Positions 8,440 to 17,654 of a stretch of 64,000 nucleotides of DNA are shown here, in pieces. The stretch comes from Gemmatimonadota bacterium (GTDB taxonomy: Bacteria; Latescibacterota; UBA2968; UBA8231). Location of the stretch: NCBI GenBank assembly GCA_009841115.1, contig VXML01000002.1:58056-122055 (forward strand). Reading direction: 5' to 3'. The first letter of the stretch is position 1. The number at the start of each line of letters is the position of its first letter. The translations under genes were made by a program, and so were the position numbers. The notes beneath the pieces were generated by a model. The model had not been told where the DNA came from and did not search any database. It saw only the letters and a list, made by a program, of their open reading frames with translations.

Positions 8440-9846
8440 TCAATCGCCGTCCCAGTGCCTCAATGTGCACAAGGCAATGCGGCGTGTGGTGGATTGTATT
8501 CTGAAGGCATGACTAGAACGCAGGGGCGCGACCCAAGCTATTTCCTCTCCTCGGGCCAGCACCAGCACTTCGTCGCGCGAGATTTTCGGCCACTTGGCGT
8601 CGATGAGAAAGTCACTCAGTTTTTTGTGTCCTTCCATGCCCAGCGGCTGGAAGCGATCACCCGGCCGCAGGCTACGCACTTGCACCTGTGCGCCGAGCCG
8701 GTCCGCGTCTAAAGCCACCCGCGCACCTCCTAGCTGGGACTTGTCAAAGTGCTCCGGGGAGACGATTTGAACGCAGATTTTCACGCCGTGCTCTCTTAGG
8801 ACGAGTACACCGGGTATCTCAAAACAGCACGCGACCGGCGGTCGCTGCCCGCGACGCAAGATATAGCGCGTGCCACAACCCTGCCCCTTCAGCCCAGCAC
8901 CCAACACCCGCAGGCGCTTGTCATCGGCCTCAATCCAATCCCTCACTTGCTCAATACGGGCAAAATCAAAAGGGCCTTCTGCGGCGGCAAGGCCCTGAAG
9001 CACGGCGCGCAACACGCGCCTTTGTATGGCTATATGATAAGTGAGAAGCCTATTACTATCAAGAGCCACCTTGTCGTTACAACGCTCACAAATCACTGTA
9101 TCTAAAGCCTCTTGGGCTAGCGCGGCGAGTAGGTCGTCCTCGGCCTTGAGCAGCGCGGCGGTGCGGTTTAGAACCTCGGTGATGTTAGAGTTATAGCTCT
9201 TGAGCAAGGGCAATAGTTCCCCACGCACTCGATTGCGCAAAAATCGCCAGTCGCGGTTGGAGGGATCCTCTCGGTAGCACAAGCCCCGCTGGCGCGCGTA
9301 TTCTTCGATTTCAGCGCGCCGCACGCGCAGCAGCGGCCGCAGATAGCGCCCCTCGCGCACAATCTCCATTCCCCTCAAACCGGTGGCACCGCTGCCGCGC
9401 AACAGGCGCAAGATCACGGTCTCGGCTTGGTCGTCGGCGTGGTGCCCCAAGGCGATAAACTGGGACCCGGTCCGGTCGGCGACTTGGTCGAGAAAGATGT
9501 AGCGCTGCCGCCGACCCGCTTCCTCCAGCGACAGGCCCTCTGTGCGGGCGTAAGCCCCCACGTCGCGCCGCTCTACCGAACAGGGCAGCCCGCGCCGCTT
9601 TGCCTCATCGGCGACAAAGCGGCTGTCGTCCGCCGAATCCGGCCGCAGTGCGTGGTCCAAGTGCGCCACGTGCAATTGGTAGCCCAAGCCATCCAAGACA
9701 TCGAGCAGCACGGTCGAATCGACGCCACCCGACGCGGCGACGACTAAGCCAGCACCGGCCTCTAATCCCGCGTCCTGTAGCACTTGCCGCACACTGGCGA
9801 CTATGGCTTCCATGATCTTCATTCCCGTCGCGCAAAAACAGAACAT
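8440..9846 (-). CDS. tilS: tRNA(Ile)-lysidine synthetase
   Basis: Modifies C34 of the AUA-reading tRNA-Ile to lysidine using ATP and lysine, an essential function. The N-terminal PP-loop ATPase motif SGGVDSTVLL lies near residue 40, followed by the TilS-type middle and C-terminal domains (GDRFQPLGMEGHKKLSDFLID motif region). The start is uncertain: ATGs at 9846, 9822 and 9813 are in frame and none has a strong Shine-Dalgarno site. The first is used here. First gene of tilS-ftsH-folP-cdaA and divergent from lexA. Confidence 0.93.
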   Translation of the reverse strand: MFCFCATGMKIMEAIVASVRQVLQDAGLEAGAGLVVAASGGVDSTVLLDVLDGLGYQLHVAHLDHALRPDSADDSRFVADEAKRRGLPCSVERRDVGAYARTEGLSLEEAGRRQRYIFLDQVADRTGSQFIALGHHADDQAETVILRLLRGSGATGLRGMEIVREGRYLRPLLRVRRAEIEEYARQRGLCYREDPSNRDWRFLRNRVRGELLPLLKSYNSNITEVLNRTAALLKAEDDLLAALAQEALDTVICERCNDKVALDSNRLLTYHIAIQRRVLRAVLQGLAAAEGPFDFARIEQVRDWIEADDKRLRVLGAGLKGQGCGTRYILRRGQRPPVACCFEIPGVLVLREHGVKICVQIVSPEHFDKSQLGGARVALDADRLGAQVQVRSLRPGDRFQPLGMEGHKKLSDFLIDAKWPKISRDEVLVLARGEEIAWVAPLRSSHAFRIQSTTRRIALCTLRHWDGD

Positions 9847-9896
9847 TAACCCCTAATTAAGTAATGGAGAGGGCAAATTAGCCGAAGAGGTGCCCC

Positions 9897-9970
9897 TTGA
9901 CAAATGAACTAATGTGCAGTAAGTATATATAAGTTCAGGTTGCTATTCATCTTTCCTCCCCAATGGAGGT
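9897..9970 (+). promoter_or_regulatory. lexA promoter region and ribosome binding site
   Basis: TTGACA at 9897-9902 is a perfect -35 box. The -10 is not clear, because the following 9920-9935 stretch is a run of TA-rich alternatives. GGAGGT at 9965-9970 lies 6 nt before the lexA ATG and fixes that start. I see neither a CTGT-N8-ACAG nor a GAAC-N4-GTTC SOS box. A TGAACT/AGTTCA inverted pair (9905-9910 and 9932-9937) flanks the TA-rich segment and could be a regulator site. Confidence 0.45.
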
Positions 9971-9976
9971 ACACTC

Positions 9977-10603
9977 ATGCCCAAACCCCTAACCGAACGC
10001 CAACAGGCGATTTACGACTTCATCGCCAATGCAATTCGCTCCGGGGGTCCCCCCACGATCCGCGAGATCATGGACGTCTTTGACATCAACTCCACCAATG
10101 GCGTGCGCACCACCTTGGAGACCTTGGAGAAAAAAGGCTACATCCGCCGCCGGGCGCGCCGCTCCCGGGGCATCGAACTCGTCGATTTCGTCAAGCCCGC
10201 CTCCCTTTCCGCGGACCTGCGCGAAGTGCCCCTCGTTGGCCGGGTCGCCGCGGGCACCCCGATCCTCGCCACCCAAAACATCGAGAACACGCTCAATGTC
10301 GATGCATCGCTCGTCCCCGCTTCGGGCGATGTCTTCGCGCTGCGCATCCACGGCGAGAGTATGTGCAACGCCGGGATTCTCGACGGCGACATCGTCATCG
10401 CTCGCCAGCAAGATCGCGCCGAGCGCGGCGATATCGTCGTTGCACTGCTCGGCGACGAGGCCACGGTCAAGCGCTATGCTCCCGATCCCGACGGCATCCG
10501 GCTCCTGCCTGAAAATGAGGCGTTCGACCCCATCGTCGTCGCGCCCGACGCCGCCGAGTTCAGCATCGCCGGCAAAGTAGTGGGCCTCATGCGCCGCTTC
10601 TAG
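9977..10603 (+). CDS. lexA: LexA repressor
   Basis: SOS-response repressor that self-cleaves when RecA filaments form. The N-terminal winged helix (residues 1-65) is followed by an S24 peptidase domain. The Ala-Gly cleavage site is A92-G93 (RVAAGTP), the nucleophile is S128 (HGESM) and the general base is K165 (EATVKRY). The 208-residue length is standard. The start is fixed by GGAGGT 6 nt upstream. It heads a long plus-strand run of genes, and the 11-bp gap to the glycerate kinase suggests co-transcription. Confidence 0.96.
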   Translation: MPKPLTERQQAIYDFIANAIRSGGPPTIREIMDVFDINSTNGVRTTLETLEKKGYIRRRARRSRGIELVDFVKPASLSADLREVPLVGRVAAGTPILATQNIENTLNVDASLVPASGDVFALRIHGESMCNAGILDGDIVIARQQDRAERGDIVVALLGDEATVKRYAPDPDGIRLLPENEAFDPIVVAPDAAEFSIAGKVVGLMRRF

Positions 10604-10614
10604 GGTTCGCTCAG

Positions 10615-11943
10615 GTGGATGCTACTTTGCGGCGCGTCCACGCACGCGCCATTTTTGACGCCGGGATCGCTGCCGCCGATCCCGGCCGTTGTATCCACCA
10701 AACCCTCGCAGTCACAGGCGATGAGTTGCACTGTGGCTCGCTCCGCTTCCCCCTCGATACCATTTCCAGTCTGCGCCTAGTCGGGGCTGGCAAAGCCACT
10801 GCGGCCATGGCCGCAGCCACCGAAGCAATTCTCGGCGACCGCATTGACTGCGGAGCCATCAACACTAAGTACGGCCACGCGCGGCCATTGGCGCGGGTCG
10901 AGACCTTTGAAGCCGGGCATCCGGTCCCAGACGAAGCCGGCGTAGCCGGTGCACGCCGCCAGCTCGAATTGCTAGCAGGGTTGGATCCCGACGCGCTGGT
11001 CCTCGGCCTATTCTCCGGCGGCGGCTCTGCTCTACTACCTGCCCCAGCCGAGGGCCTGACCCTCGCAGAAAAGCAAGAAACCACCCGCCTCCTGCTCGCC
11101 TGCGGCGCGACCATCGACGAAATCAACGCCCTGCGCAAACACCTCTCGGCCATCAAGGGTGGACTGCTCGCTCGGGTAGCTGCACCGGCCCGCGTCGTCG
11201 CCCTCATGCTCTCGGACGTCATCGGCGATCCCCTCGACACCATCGCCTCCGGTCCCACCCATCCAGACGCCACGACTTTTGGCGATTGCCTAGCAATCGT
11301 CGATCGCTACGACCTGCGCCACCAACTCCCCACTCCAGTCCGGCAGCACCTCGAAGCTGGTGCCCGAGGAGAGCGACCAGAAACCCCCAAACCCGGGGAC
11401 CCTTGCTTTGCCCGCGCCGAGAGTTTGGTCATTGGCAACAGCCGCTTGGCCATTGACGCGGCCTCGCACAAAGCCAGCGCGCTCGGCTACGAGGTGTGCA
11501 TCCTCACCAGCCGCTTACAAGGCGAGGCGCGCCACGCCGCCACCGCGTTGGTCTCCATCGCCCAAGAAACCGCAGAAACCAACCGCCCCATCGCTCGGCC
11601 CGCCTGTCTCATCGCCGGCGGCGAGACGACCGTCACCCTGCGCGGCGACGGCAAGGGCGGGCGCAACCAAGAATTAGCCTTAGCCGCATCCCTCCAGCTC
11701 GACGGTTGGTCCGCCATCACCCTGCTCTCCGGCGGCACCGACGGCACCGACGGCCCCACCGATGCCGCCGGTGCCCTAGCCGACGGCCAAACCTTGAGAC
11801 GCGCCCGCGCCCAAGGTCTCGACGCCCACGCCTTTCTCGACCGCCACGACTCCTATTCCTTCTTCGCGGCGTTGGACGACCTCGTCATCACGGGTCCTAC
11901 GGGCACTAACGTCATGGATCTGCAAATCATCCTCATAGCCTGA
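10615..11943 (+). CDS. Glycerate 2-kinase (MOFRL/GckA family)
   Basis: Phosphorylates D-glycerate to 2-phosphoglycerate, linking glyoxylate, hydroxypyruvate and sugar-acid breakdown to glycolysis. Family features are GAGKATAAMA near residue 58, GLFSGGGSALL, then the C-terminal MOFRL domain with GRNQELALA, GTDGTDGPTDAAGA and TGPTGTNVMDLQI. The length of 442 residues is normal. The GTG start at 10615 lies 11 bp after lexA and has only a weak Shine-Dalgarno site. A carbohydrate-acid role agrees with the glcE, enolase-family and RraA genes elsewhere in the window. Confidence 0.92.
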   Translation: MDATLRRVHARAIFDAGIAAADPGRCIHQTLAVTGDELHCGSLRFPLDTISSLRLVGAGKATAAMAAATEAILGDRIDCGAINTKYGHARPLARVETFEAGHPVPDEAGVAGARRQLELLAGLDPDALVLGLFSGGGSALLPAPAEGLTLAEKQETTRLLLACGATIDEINALRKHLSAIKGGLLARVAAPARVVALMLSDVIGDPLDTIASGPTHPDATTFGDCLAIVDRYDLRHQLPTPVRQHLEAGARGERPETPKPGDPCFARAESLVIGNSRLAIDAASHKASALGYEVCILTSRLQGEARHAATALVSIAQETAETNRPIARPACLIAGGETTVTLRGDGKGGRNQELALAASLQLDGWSAITLLSGGTDGTDGPTDAAGALADGQTLRRARAQGLDAHAFLDRHDSYSFFAALDDLVITGPTGTNVMDLQIILIA

Positions 11944-12020
11944 AAATCGCTCACCCCTGCGGGAGATGTATAGTGAGCCGATTTGACACTCCGCCACCCT
12001 TCCGCTAGCTTTTTAAACCC

Positions 12021-12947
12021 ATGTCCAAGAGCCTTCTTCCGCTTGCATTAGCCCTGTTATTGACCGGGGCTGCACACGCCGCCTCGCGCTACGCCGGCGA
12101 GTTTCTCGGCTTGGGCGCGGGTGCCCGCTCTGCGGCCTTGGGCAGTGCCTATGTGGCCCTCGCAGACGACGCCACCGCAGGCTATTGGAATGCAGCCGGT
12201 CTATCCGCCCTCAGCAGTCGCCAAGTTCACCTGACGCATTCCGAACACTTTTCCGGCCTCATCCAACGCGATTTTGTCGCCATCGCCCGACCTGGTCGCC
12301 TTTTGCACGGCATGGCCCTGAGCCTGGTGCGCATGGGCATCGACGACATCCACTTTACCGAATTGCCAGATCCCCTTCAGTCTCCCAGCACTGACAATCG
12401 TCCTCGCATAGCCTCGACCGAGCAAAGCGTAGATTACGCCCTGTATCTGTCGGGCAGTCGCCGGCTCGGTGCACGCCTATCCCTCGGGCTAAGCGCCAAG
12501 GCCATTTACCGCCAAGTCGCTTCCTTCAACGCCTATGGCTTCGGCCTCGATCTAGGCGCGCGCTATCAATTGAGTCCCCAGATCGCGCTGGCGGCTAACG
12601 TGCGCGACATTACCACCACGCCCATCGTCTGGAATACGGACAGCAGCGACCGCATCCAACCTTCGCTGCTATTGGGCGTAGCGTACGCCATACCCATTGC
12701 CGGGGGCCAGACCACCGCCCTCCTATCCACCCGCTCCGGCGGCGACACGGCAACCGCCGACGTCCCGCTCAACGCCGGCGTAGAATACCGCCACCATTAT
12801 ATCACCCTGCGGGCTGGGTTAGAAGAAGGCCGCCAGTCCTTTGGGCTAGGGCTTACCCCATACCGCAACCTCGACCTCGATCTCGCCTATTTGCAGCACG
12901 ATGCGCTCGAAGCAACCTACCAGTTGTCCGCTAGCTTCCGCTTCTGA
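12021..12947 (+). CDS. PorV/PorQ-family outer-membrane beta-barrel protein
   Basis: A signal peptide (SLLPLALALLLTGAAHAA) is followed by the family N-terminus FLGLGAGARSAALGSAYVALADDATAGYWNAAGL, here given as its conserved core GARSAALGSAYVALADDA. The rest is alternating amphipathic strands ending in an aromatic residue (SASFRF), as expected of an outer-membrane barrel. In type IX systems PorV/PorQ relatives receive cargo after translocation. A clear paralogue (26904-27956) sits in the secretion cluster. This copy lies among housekeeping genes, and the era start overlaps its last 47 bases. Role as shuttle or simple porin unknown. Confidence 0.8.
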   Translation: MSKSLLPLALALLLTGAAHAASRYAGEFLGLGAGARSAALGSAYVALADDATAGYWNAAGLSALSSRQVHLTHSEHFSGLIQRDFVAIARPGRLLHGMALSLVRMGIDDIHFTELPDPLQSPSTDNRPRIASTEQSVDYALYLSGSRRLGARLSLGLSAKAIYRQVASFNAYGFGLDLGARYQLSPQIALAANVRDITTTPIVWNTDSSDRIQPSLLLGVAYAIPIAGGQTTALLSTRSGGDTATADVPLNAGVEYRHHYITLRAGLEEGRQSFGLGLTPYRNLDLDLAYLQHDALEATYQLSASFRF

Positions 12948-13827
12948 GCAACCCCGCGTCGGCTACGTAGCCCTAGCCGGTCGCCCCAATGCGGGTAAAT
13001 CCACCCTCTTCAACGCCTTCTTGGGCCAACGGCTCTCCATCGTCACCGCCAAACCGCAGACGACTCGCAGCCGCATCCTCGGCATCCTCACCCGTCCACA
13101 GAGTCAGATAATTTTCTTGGACACGCCGGGTCTGCTAGAGGCCTCCTACAAGCTGCACGAGACCATGGCCCACCAGATCGACCAAGCCGCCCGCCAAGCC
13201 GACCTAGTCTTGCTGCTATTCGACGCCGCCCGCCCCAAAGATCGCAGCGCACTAGTCAAGCACTTCTTAGAGCACGCGCGGGTACCAGTCTTGGCCGTGC
13301 TCAACAAAATTGACCTAGTACAACCCACCCAGCTAGACGGCCTGCAAAAAAGCATCGCAGACGAGTTCGGCATCGCCAGCCCCATCCCAGTCTCCGCTTT
13401 ACGCGGTGACGGACTCGGCAAATTGCTGTCACACCTAGAGGCCCAACTACCTTGCGGCCCCAAGCTCTACCCGGACGATATGGTGGCCGAACAGCCCGAG
13501 CGGTTTTTTGCCGCCGAGCGCATCCGCGAGGTAGCTTTTGAGCACCTCGAAGACGAGCTACCTTACGCCATCAACATCCACATTGAGGAATTCCGCCAGC
13601 GCCCGGGCCACAAAACCTACATTCGCGCCATTATCTACGTCGGGCGCGAGAGCCAGAAGGGCATCGTCATCGGCAAGAAGGGCATGCGCCTGCGATCAAT
13701 CGGACGCAAAGCTCGCGCCGCCTTAGAGGAACTACTCGACGAGCCCGTCTATGTAGAACTATGGGTAAAAGTCCGCCCAGACTGGCGCGACAAAGAGCGC
13801 GATTTGCGAGAATTTGGTTATCTCTAA
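12901..13827 (+). CDS. era: GTPase Era
   Basis: Ras-like GTPase needed for 16S rRNA maturation and 30S assembly. G1 GRPNAGKST (27-35), G3 DTPGL, G4 NKID and the C-terminal KH RNA-binding domain (GKKGMRLRSIGRKAR) are all present. The only usable start is ATG 12901, inside the end of the preceding barrel gene in another frame, giving a 26-residue stretch before the P-loop, somewhat longer than usual. No in-frame GTG or TTG lies closer. Confidence 0.95.
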   Translation: MRSKQPTSCPLASASEQPRVGYVALAGRPNAGKSTLFNAFLGQRLSIVTAKPQTTRSRILGILTRPQSQIIFLDTPGLLEASYKLHETMAHQIDQAARQADLVLLLFDAARPKDRSALVKHFLEHARVPVLAVLNKIDLVQPTQLDGLQKSIADEFGIASPIPVSALRGDGLGKLLSHLEAQLPCGPKLYPDDMVAEQPERFFAAERIREVAFEHLEDELPYAINIHIEEFRQRPGHKTYIRAIIYVGRESQKGIVIGKKGMRLRSIGRKARAALEELLDEPVYVELWVKVRPDWRDKERDLREFGYL

Positions 13828-13846
13828 GCCTGAGAAAGGAGCATCA

Positions 13847-15154
13847 ATGAACGTCCTAGTCGTCGGCAAAGGGGGGCGCGAACACGCCCTCGTGTGGAAG
13901 CTAGCACAGAGCCAGCGCATCGACAAACTCTACGTCGCCCCCGGAAATCCCGGCATGGCCTCCCTCGCTGAATGCGTCGATATCCGCGTCGATACCCCCG
14001 TGGCCGAACGCGACAAACTCGTCGGCGAAATCGAGCGTCTAGTCGCCTTTGCCCACGAACAGCAAATCGGGCTGACCGTCGTCGGCCCGGACGACGCCCT
14101 AGCCGGCGGCATCGTCGATCGCTTCCGCGCCAGTGGCTTGGCGATCTTCGGCCCCACGGAAGCCGCCGCCCGCATCGAAAGCAGCAAGGTCTTCGCCAAA
14201 GACCTGATGGAGCGCGTCGGCGTCCCCACCGCCCAGCACCAGAGCTTCACCGACAGCCAAGCCGCCAGCGCCTATATCCGCGAGCAGGGTGCCCCAATCG
14301 TGGTCAAAGCCAGCGGCCTAGCCGCCGGCAAGGGCGCGGTCGTCTGCCAGAGCGTAGATCAAGCCCTCGCAGCAGCACGCGAAATGCTCGACGAAGATGT
14401 TTTGGGTGGGGCCGGCCACCACATCGTCGTCGAAGAATACATGACCGGCGAGGAAGCCTCGCTCTTTGCAATCTGCGACGGCGAGCATTTTATCACCTTG
14501 ACGCCGGCCCAAGACCACAAACCCATCTACGACGGCGACAAAGGCCCCAACACCGGCGGCATGGGGGCCTACGCTCCAGCACCAGTGATGACGCTGACCC
14601 GAGTGCGCGAGGCCGAAGAGCGCATCCTCCGACCCGTACTCGCCGAAATGCGCCGACTGGGTACCCCGTACCAAGGCGTTCTTTACTGCGGGCTAATGTG
14701 TACTGACACCGGAGTCAAAGTCGTAGAATTCAACGCCCGCTTCGGCGATCCCGAATGCCAGATCCTCATGCCCCTGCTCAAAACCGACCTCGTCGATTTA
14801 CTCACCGCCGCCTGCGACGGTCGCCTAGACCAGATGCAAGTCGAATGCGCGACCGACGCGGCCGTCTGCGTGGTCATGGCCTCGGACGGCTATCCGCAAG
14901 CTTATGAGAAGGGCCTTGAGATCCGCGGCTTGGAGGCTTTTGCCGACCGCGACGATGTCGTCGTCTTTCACGCCGGCACAGCCCAGCGCGATGGTCGCGT
15001 CATTACGGATGGCGGCCGGGTGCTCGGCGTGACGGCCACAGACGCCGATCTCCAAGCCGCCGTCGCCAAAGCCTACTCGGCAGTAGATCAAATCGCCTTT
15101 GACAACGCCTATTGCCGCCGCGACATCGCCTATCGGGCCTTGGGTCGCGCCTGA
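13847..15154 (+). CDS. purD: Phosphoribosylamine-glycine ligase
   Basis: ATP-grasp enzyme for step two of purine synthesis (GAR synthetase). MNVLVVGKGGREHALVW at the N-terminus, VVKASGLAAGKGAVV in the ATP-grasp A domain, and NTGGMGAYAP and EFNARFGDPECQ in the B/C domains are diagnostic. Start placed at 13847, with GAAAGGAG 7 nt upstream, giving 435 residues. A longer frame from 13814 overlaps era and is not needed. Lies between era and folB. Confidence 0.97.
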   Translation: MNVLVVGKGGREHALVWKLAQSQRIDKLYVAPGNPGMASLAECVDIRVDTPVAERDKLVGEIERLVAFAHEQQIGLTVVGPDDALAGGIVDRFRASGLAIFGPTEAAARIESSKVFAKDLMERVGVPTAQHQSFTDSQAASAYIREQGAPIVVKASGLAAGKGAVVCQSVDQALAAAREMLDEDVLGGAGHHIVVEEYMTGEEASLFAICDGEHFITLTPAQDHKPIYDGDKGPNTGGMGAYAPAPVMTLTRVREAEERILRPVLAEMRRLGTPYQGVLYCGLMCTDTGVKVVEFNARFGDPECQILMPLLKTDLVDLLTAACDGRLDQMQVECATDAAVCVVMASDGYPQAYEKGLEIRGLEAFADRDDVVVFHAGTAQRDGRVITDGGRVLGVTATDADLQAAVAKAYSAVDQIAFDNAYCRRDIAYRALGRA

Positions 15155-15164
15155 AGCTCTTGTC

Positions 15165-15530
15165 ATGCCCAAAGACGCACTGCGCCTGCGCAACATGCGC
15201 TTTTTTGCCTACCACGGGCTTTTCCCCGAAGAGACCGCACTCGGCCAGCACTACGAAGTCGATGTCGAACTCTACGGCGATTTTCGCCAAGCAGGACGCA
15301 GCGACGACATAGATGCGGCGATCAACTATCCAGAGGTGTACGCGCTGGTGGCCGATGTAGTCACCGGCGAGCCTTGCAAATTGGTCGAAGCCCTCGCCGA
15401 GCGCATTGCCGAGAAGGTGGGTACCCACTGCGCCCCGATCGAACTCATCGTCCGCGTGCGCAAGCCCAACCCCCCGGTCGCCGCACACTTCGACGGCATC
15501 GAAGTCGAAATACACCGGTCCTATGCCTGA
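15165..15530 (+). CDS. folB: Dihydroneopterin aldolase
   Basis: Folate pathway enzyme cleaving dihydroneopterin to hydroxymethyl-dihydropterin and glycolaldehyde. The 121-residue product from ATG 15165 has the family N-terminus (LRLRNMRFFAYHGLFPEE), the NYPEVYALV region and the LVEALAERIAEKV helix. Start chosen just after the purD stop (10 bp). The longer frame from 15099 runs back inside purD. Its last 8 bases overlap the start of folK (ATGCCTGA), so the two pterin enzymes are translationally coupled. Confidence 0.92.
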   Translation: MPKDALRLRNMRFFAYHGLFPEETALGQHYEVDVELYGDFRQAGRSDDIDAAINYPEVYALVADVVTGEPCKLVEALAERIAEKVGTHCAPIELIVRVRKPNPPVAAHFDGIEVEIHRSYA

Positions 15531-16032
15531 GCGAGCCTATATAGCCATCGGCAGCAACCTCGGCGACCGCCACGCGTACCTCGAAGCCGGGCTCAAAGAA
15601 GTCGCCACACTCCCCGGTACGCATCTTGTGAAGCTCTCCCATGCCTACGAAACCCCGCCGATGGGGCCGGTCGCGCAACCGGATTTCCTCAACGCCGTCT
15701 TTGCTATAGAAACTTCGCTCGCTCCCGAGCCGCTGCTCGCCGCCCTGCTCGCAACCGAAAAAAAACACCAGCGACAACGCCGCATTCACTGGGGGCCGCG
15801 CACCCTCGACCTCGACCTACTGCTCTACGGCAAGTGCGTCATCGAGAGCGCGGATCTGACCCTGCCACATCCGCACATGCACGAGCGCAGCTTTGTGCTG
15901 ATCCCTCTCTGCGAAATCACCCCGAACCTTCGCCATCCAGTCACCGGCCGGTCATTTGCTGAGTACCTCGCCGCACTCAACGGTAGCGAAGCCAAGGCCG
16001 TCGGCCCCCTCGCCCTTCCCGCCATCCCATGA
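15523..16032 (+). CDS. folK: 2-amino-4-hydroxy-6-hydroxymethyldihydropteridine pyrophosphokinase
   Basis: Transfers pyrophosphate from ATP to 6-hydroxymethyl-dihydropterin, providing the substrate of FolP. The N-terminus RAYIAIGSNLGDR and the signature segment GPRTLDLDLLLYG are family hallmarks. The second also carries the metal-binding Asp pair. Start ATG 15523 overlaps the folB stop and gives a normal 169-residue protein. The next gene, panC, starts within its stop codon (ATGA). Confidence 0.95.
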   Translation: MPERAYIAIGSNLGDRHAYLEAGLKEVATLPGTHLVKLSHAYETPPMGPVAQPDFLNAVFAIETSLAPEPLLAALLATEKKHQRQRRIHWGPRTLDLDLLLYGKCVIESADLTLPHPHMHERSFVLIPLCEITPNLRHPVTGRSFAEYLAALNGSEAKAVGPLALPAIP

Positions 16033-16883
16033 AACGCATACACACGGCCGTGGAAATGCAGGCTCAATCCGACGCTTGGCGCGGCGCGGACCTATGCGTT
16101 GGGCTAGTGCCGACGATGGGTTTTTTACACGAGGGACACCTCAGCTTGGTCGATCACAGCCTCGAAGCCGCGGACCGCACGGTCGTCAGCATCTTTGTCA
16201 ATCCCCTGCAATTCGGGCCGAAAGAAGACTACGCCATCTATCCGCGCGACATGGAGCGCGACCTCGACCTCCTGTCCCGCCGAGGAGTCGATGCAGTCTT
16301 TCACCCACAAACAGTGGAATTCTATCCCCCTGACTTCTCGACCTCCGTCGAGGTCGAAGAGCTAACCAAGGGCTTGTGCGGCCCCTTCCGCCCCGGGCAT
16401 TTCCGCGGCGTCACCACCGTAGTGACCAAGCTATTCACCGCCGTCAAACCACACCTAGCCGTCTTCGGCCAAAAAGACTACCAGCAGGCGGCTGTCATTC
16501 GTCGACTAGTACGCGATTTGAACTTGGACTTGCGCGTCGAGGTTGCTCCCACTGTGCGCGAAGCAGACGGCTTAGCCATGAGCTCGCGCAACGTCCTTCT
16601 CAGCGCAGAAGAGCGACAACGCGCATCGGCCCTCTACGAAGCACTCACAATGGGCCGGAAAAAAATCGAACAGGGCGAACGCGACGCCAGTCGGATCGTC
16701 GCCGAGATGCAGGCGCACGTCGAGCGCGCACTCGACGCGTCCATTGACTACATTTCCATCGCACATCCGGACACGCTCGAAGAAATAACCCACATCGCCG
16801 GCCCGGTCGTCATCGCCCTCGCCGTGCGCCTGTCCAACGTCCGACTGATTGACAACATCATCGCCGCGCCGCTCGACCGTTAG
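16029..16883 (+). CDS. panC: Pantothenate synthetase
   Basis: Joins pantoate and beta-alanine with ATP, the last step of vitamin B5 synthesis. The HIGH-like nucleotidyl-transferase motif is in VPTMGFLHEGHLSLVDHS, followed by FVNPLQFGPKEDY, FGQKDYQQAAVIRRLV and MSSRN. 284 residues is the normal length. Coupled to folK by an ATGA overlap. Adjacent pan and folK genes occur in many bacteria, where panB is often next, but panB is not seen here. Confidence 0.97.
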   Translation: MKRIHTAVEMQAQSDAWRGADLCVGLVPTMGFLHEGHLSLVDHSLEAADRTVVSIFVNPLQFGPKEDYAIYPRDMERDLDLLSRRGVDAVFHPQTVEFYPPDFSTSVEVEELTKGLCGPFRPGHFRGVTTVVTKLFTAVKPHLAVFGQKDYQQAAVIRRLVRDLNLDLRVEVAPTVREADGLAMSSRNVLLSAEERQRASALYEALTMGRKKIEQGERDASRIVAEMQAHVERALDASIDYISIAHPDTLEEITHIAGPVVIALAVRLSNVRLIDNIIAAPLDR

Positions 16884-16915
16884 TACGCACTTTCCTTAAT
16901 GGAGGACAAAACACA

Positions 16916-17599
16916 ATGGCTTCAAATATCGCCAAGGTGAACAAGCGATTCTTGTGCCCTGGACCGCAGCCAAACGGCATCCAAGCCGCCCCCGACGGCC
17001 TGTGGGTCATTGACCAAGTCGATCACAAAGTGTACAAGTTGGACTATGAAACCGGCGAGACCTTGTTCGCAGCCCAGACCGATACAGTCCACTCCAGCGG
17101 CATTACCGTAGGGGACGGATACCTGTGGATCGCCTCTACCTATGAACTCAAGATCGCCAAACTAGAACTGGCAACGGGCCGCACTATCGCCAAATACGAC
17201 TCGCCCGGTGCCGGCATCACAGCGCCTCGGGAGGGCATCGCAGACGCGCGCACTACCGGTTCTCACGGCTTGGAGTGGAAAGACGGCAAGCTATACGTGG
17301 CCACGCCCCCTTCCCAAATGGTCCACGTCATGAACCCCAACACTTGGGAAGAAGAACATCAATTTCGCACCCCCGGTTTTCGCAACCACGGCATCGCTTG
17401 GGGACCCGACGACAGGCTGTGGGTGGCAGACACCTCGGCTGGCACCGTTAGCCTACTCGACACCAAGGATGGGCGCGTTTATGACGTCATTCGGGTGGCT
17501 GCTCCAGATGAAGTCCACGGCTTGACCGCGCACCAAGGCGTCTTGTGGTACTGCGACGCCCACACCCGCGACATTGGCACCCTCACATTGGAAGACTGA
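16916..17599 (+). CDS. Six-bladed beta-propeller protein (NHL/SMP-30/virginiamycin-lyase-like)
   Basis: 227 residues with about five to six blade repeats, each with a G-x-LW(V/I)A(D/S)-type strand: DGLWVIDQVDHKVYKLD, DGYLWIASTYELKIAKL, GKLYVATP, DDRLWVADTSAGTVSLLD, QGVLWYCDAHTRDIGTL. No signal peptide, so probably cytoplasmic. GGAGG lies 10 nt before the ATG. The family includes lyases and lactonases but also non-enzymatic propellers, and I cannot assign a substrate. Separated from panC by 32 bp. Confidence 0.65.
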   Translation: MASNIAKVNKRFLCPGPQPNGIQAAPDGLWVIDQVDHKVYKLDYETGETLFAAQTDTVHSSGITVGDGYLWIASTYELKIAKLELATGRTIAKYDSPGAGITAPREGIADARTTGSHGLEWKDGKLYVATPPSQMVHVMNPNTWEEEHQFRTPGFRNHGIAWGPDDRLWVADTSAGTVSLLDTKDGRVYDVIRVAAPDEVHGLTAHQGVLWYCDAHTRDIGTLTLED

Positions 17600-17654
17600 G
17601 GTCCCCGGATTCGTAGATTGTCAGACGCTAGTATTCCTGGGGTCAGTCCGACCT

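Noticed and set aside
9905..9937. Classical LexA box upstream of lexA
   Set aside because: Neither CTGT-N8-ACAG nor GAAC-N4-GTTC is present; only a widely spaced inverted pair.
9847..9976. tRNA or riboswitch in the tilS-lexA gap and other gaps
   Set aside because: No cloverleaf, no T-box, no c-di-AMP or purine riboswitch core seen by eye in any gap of the window.
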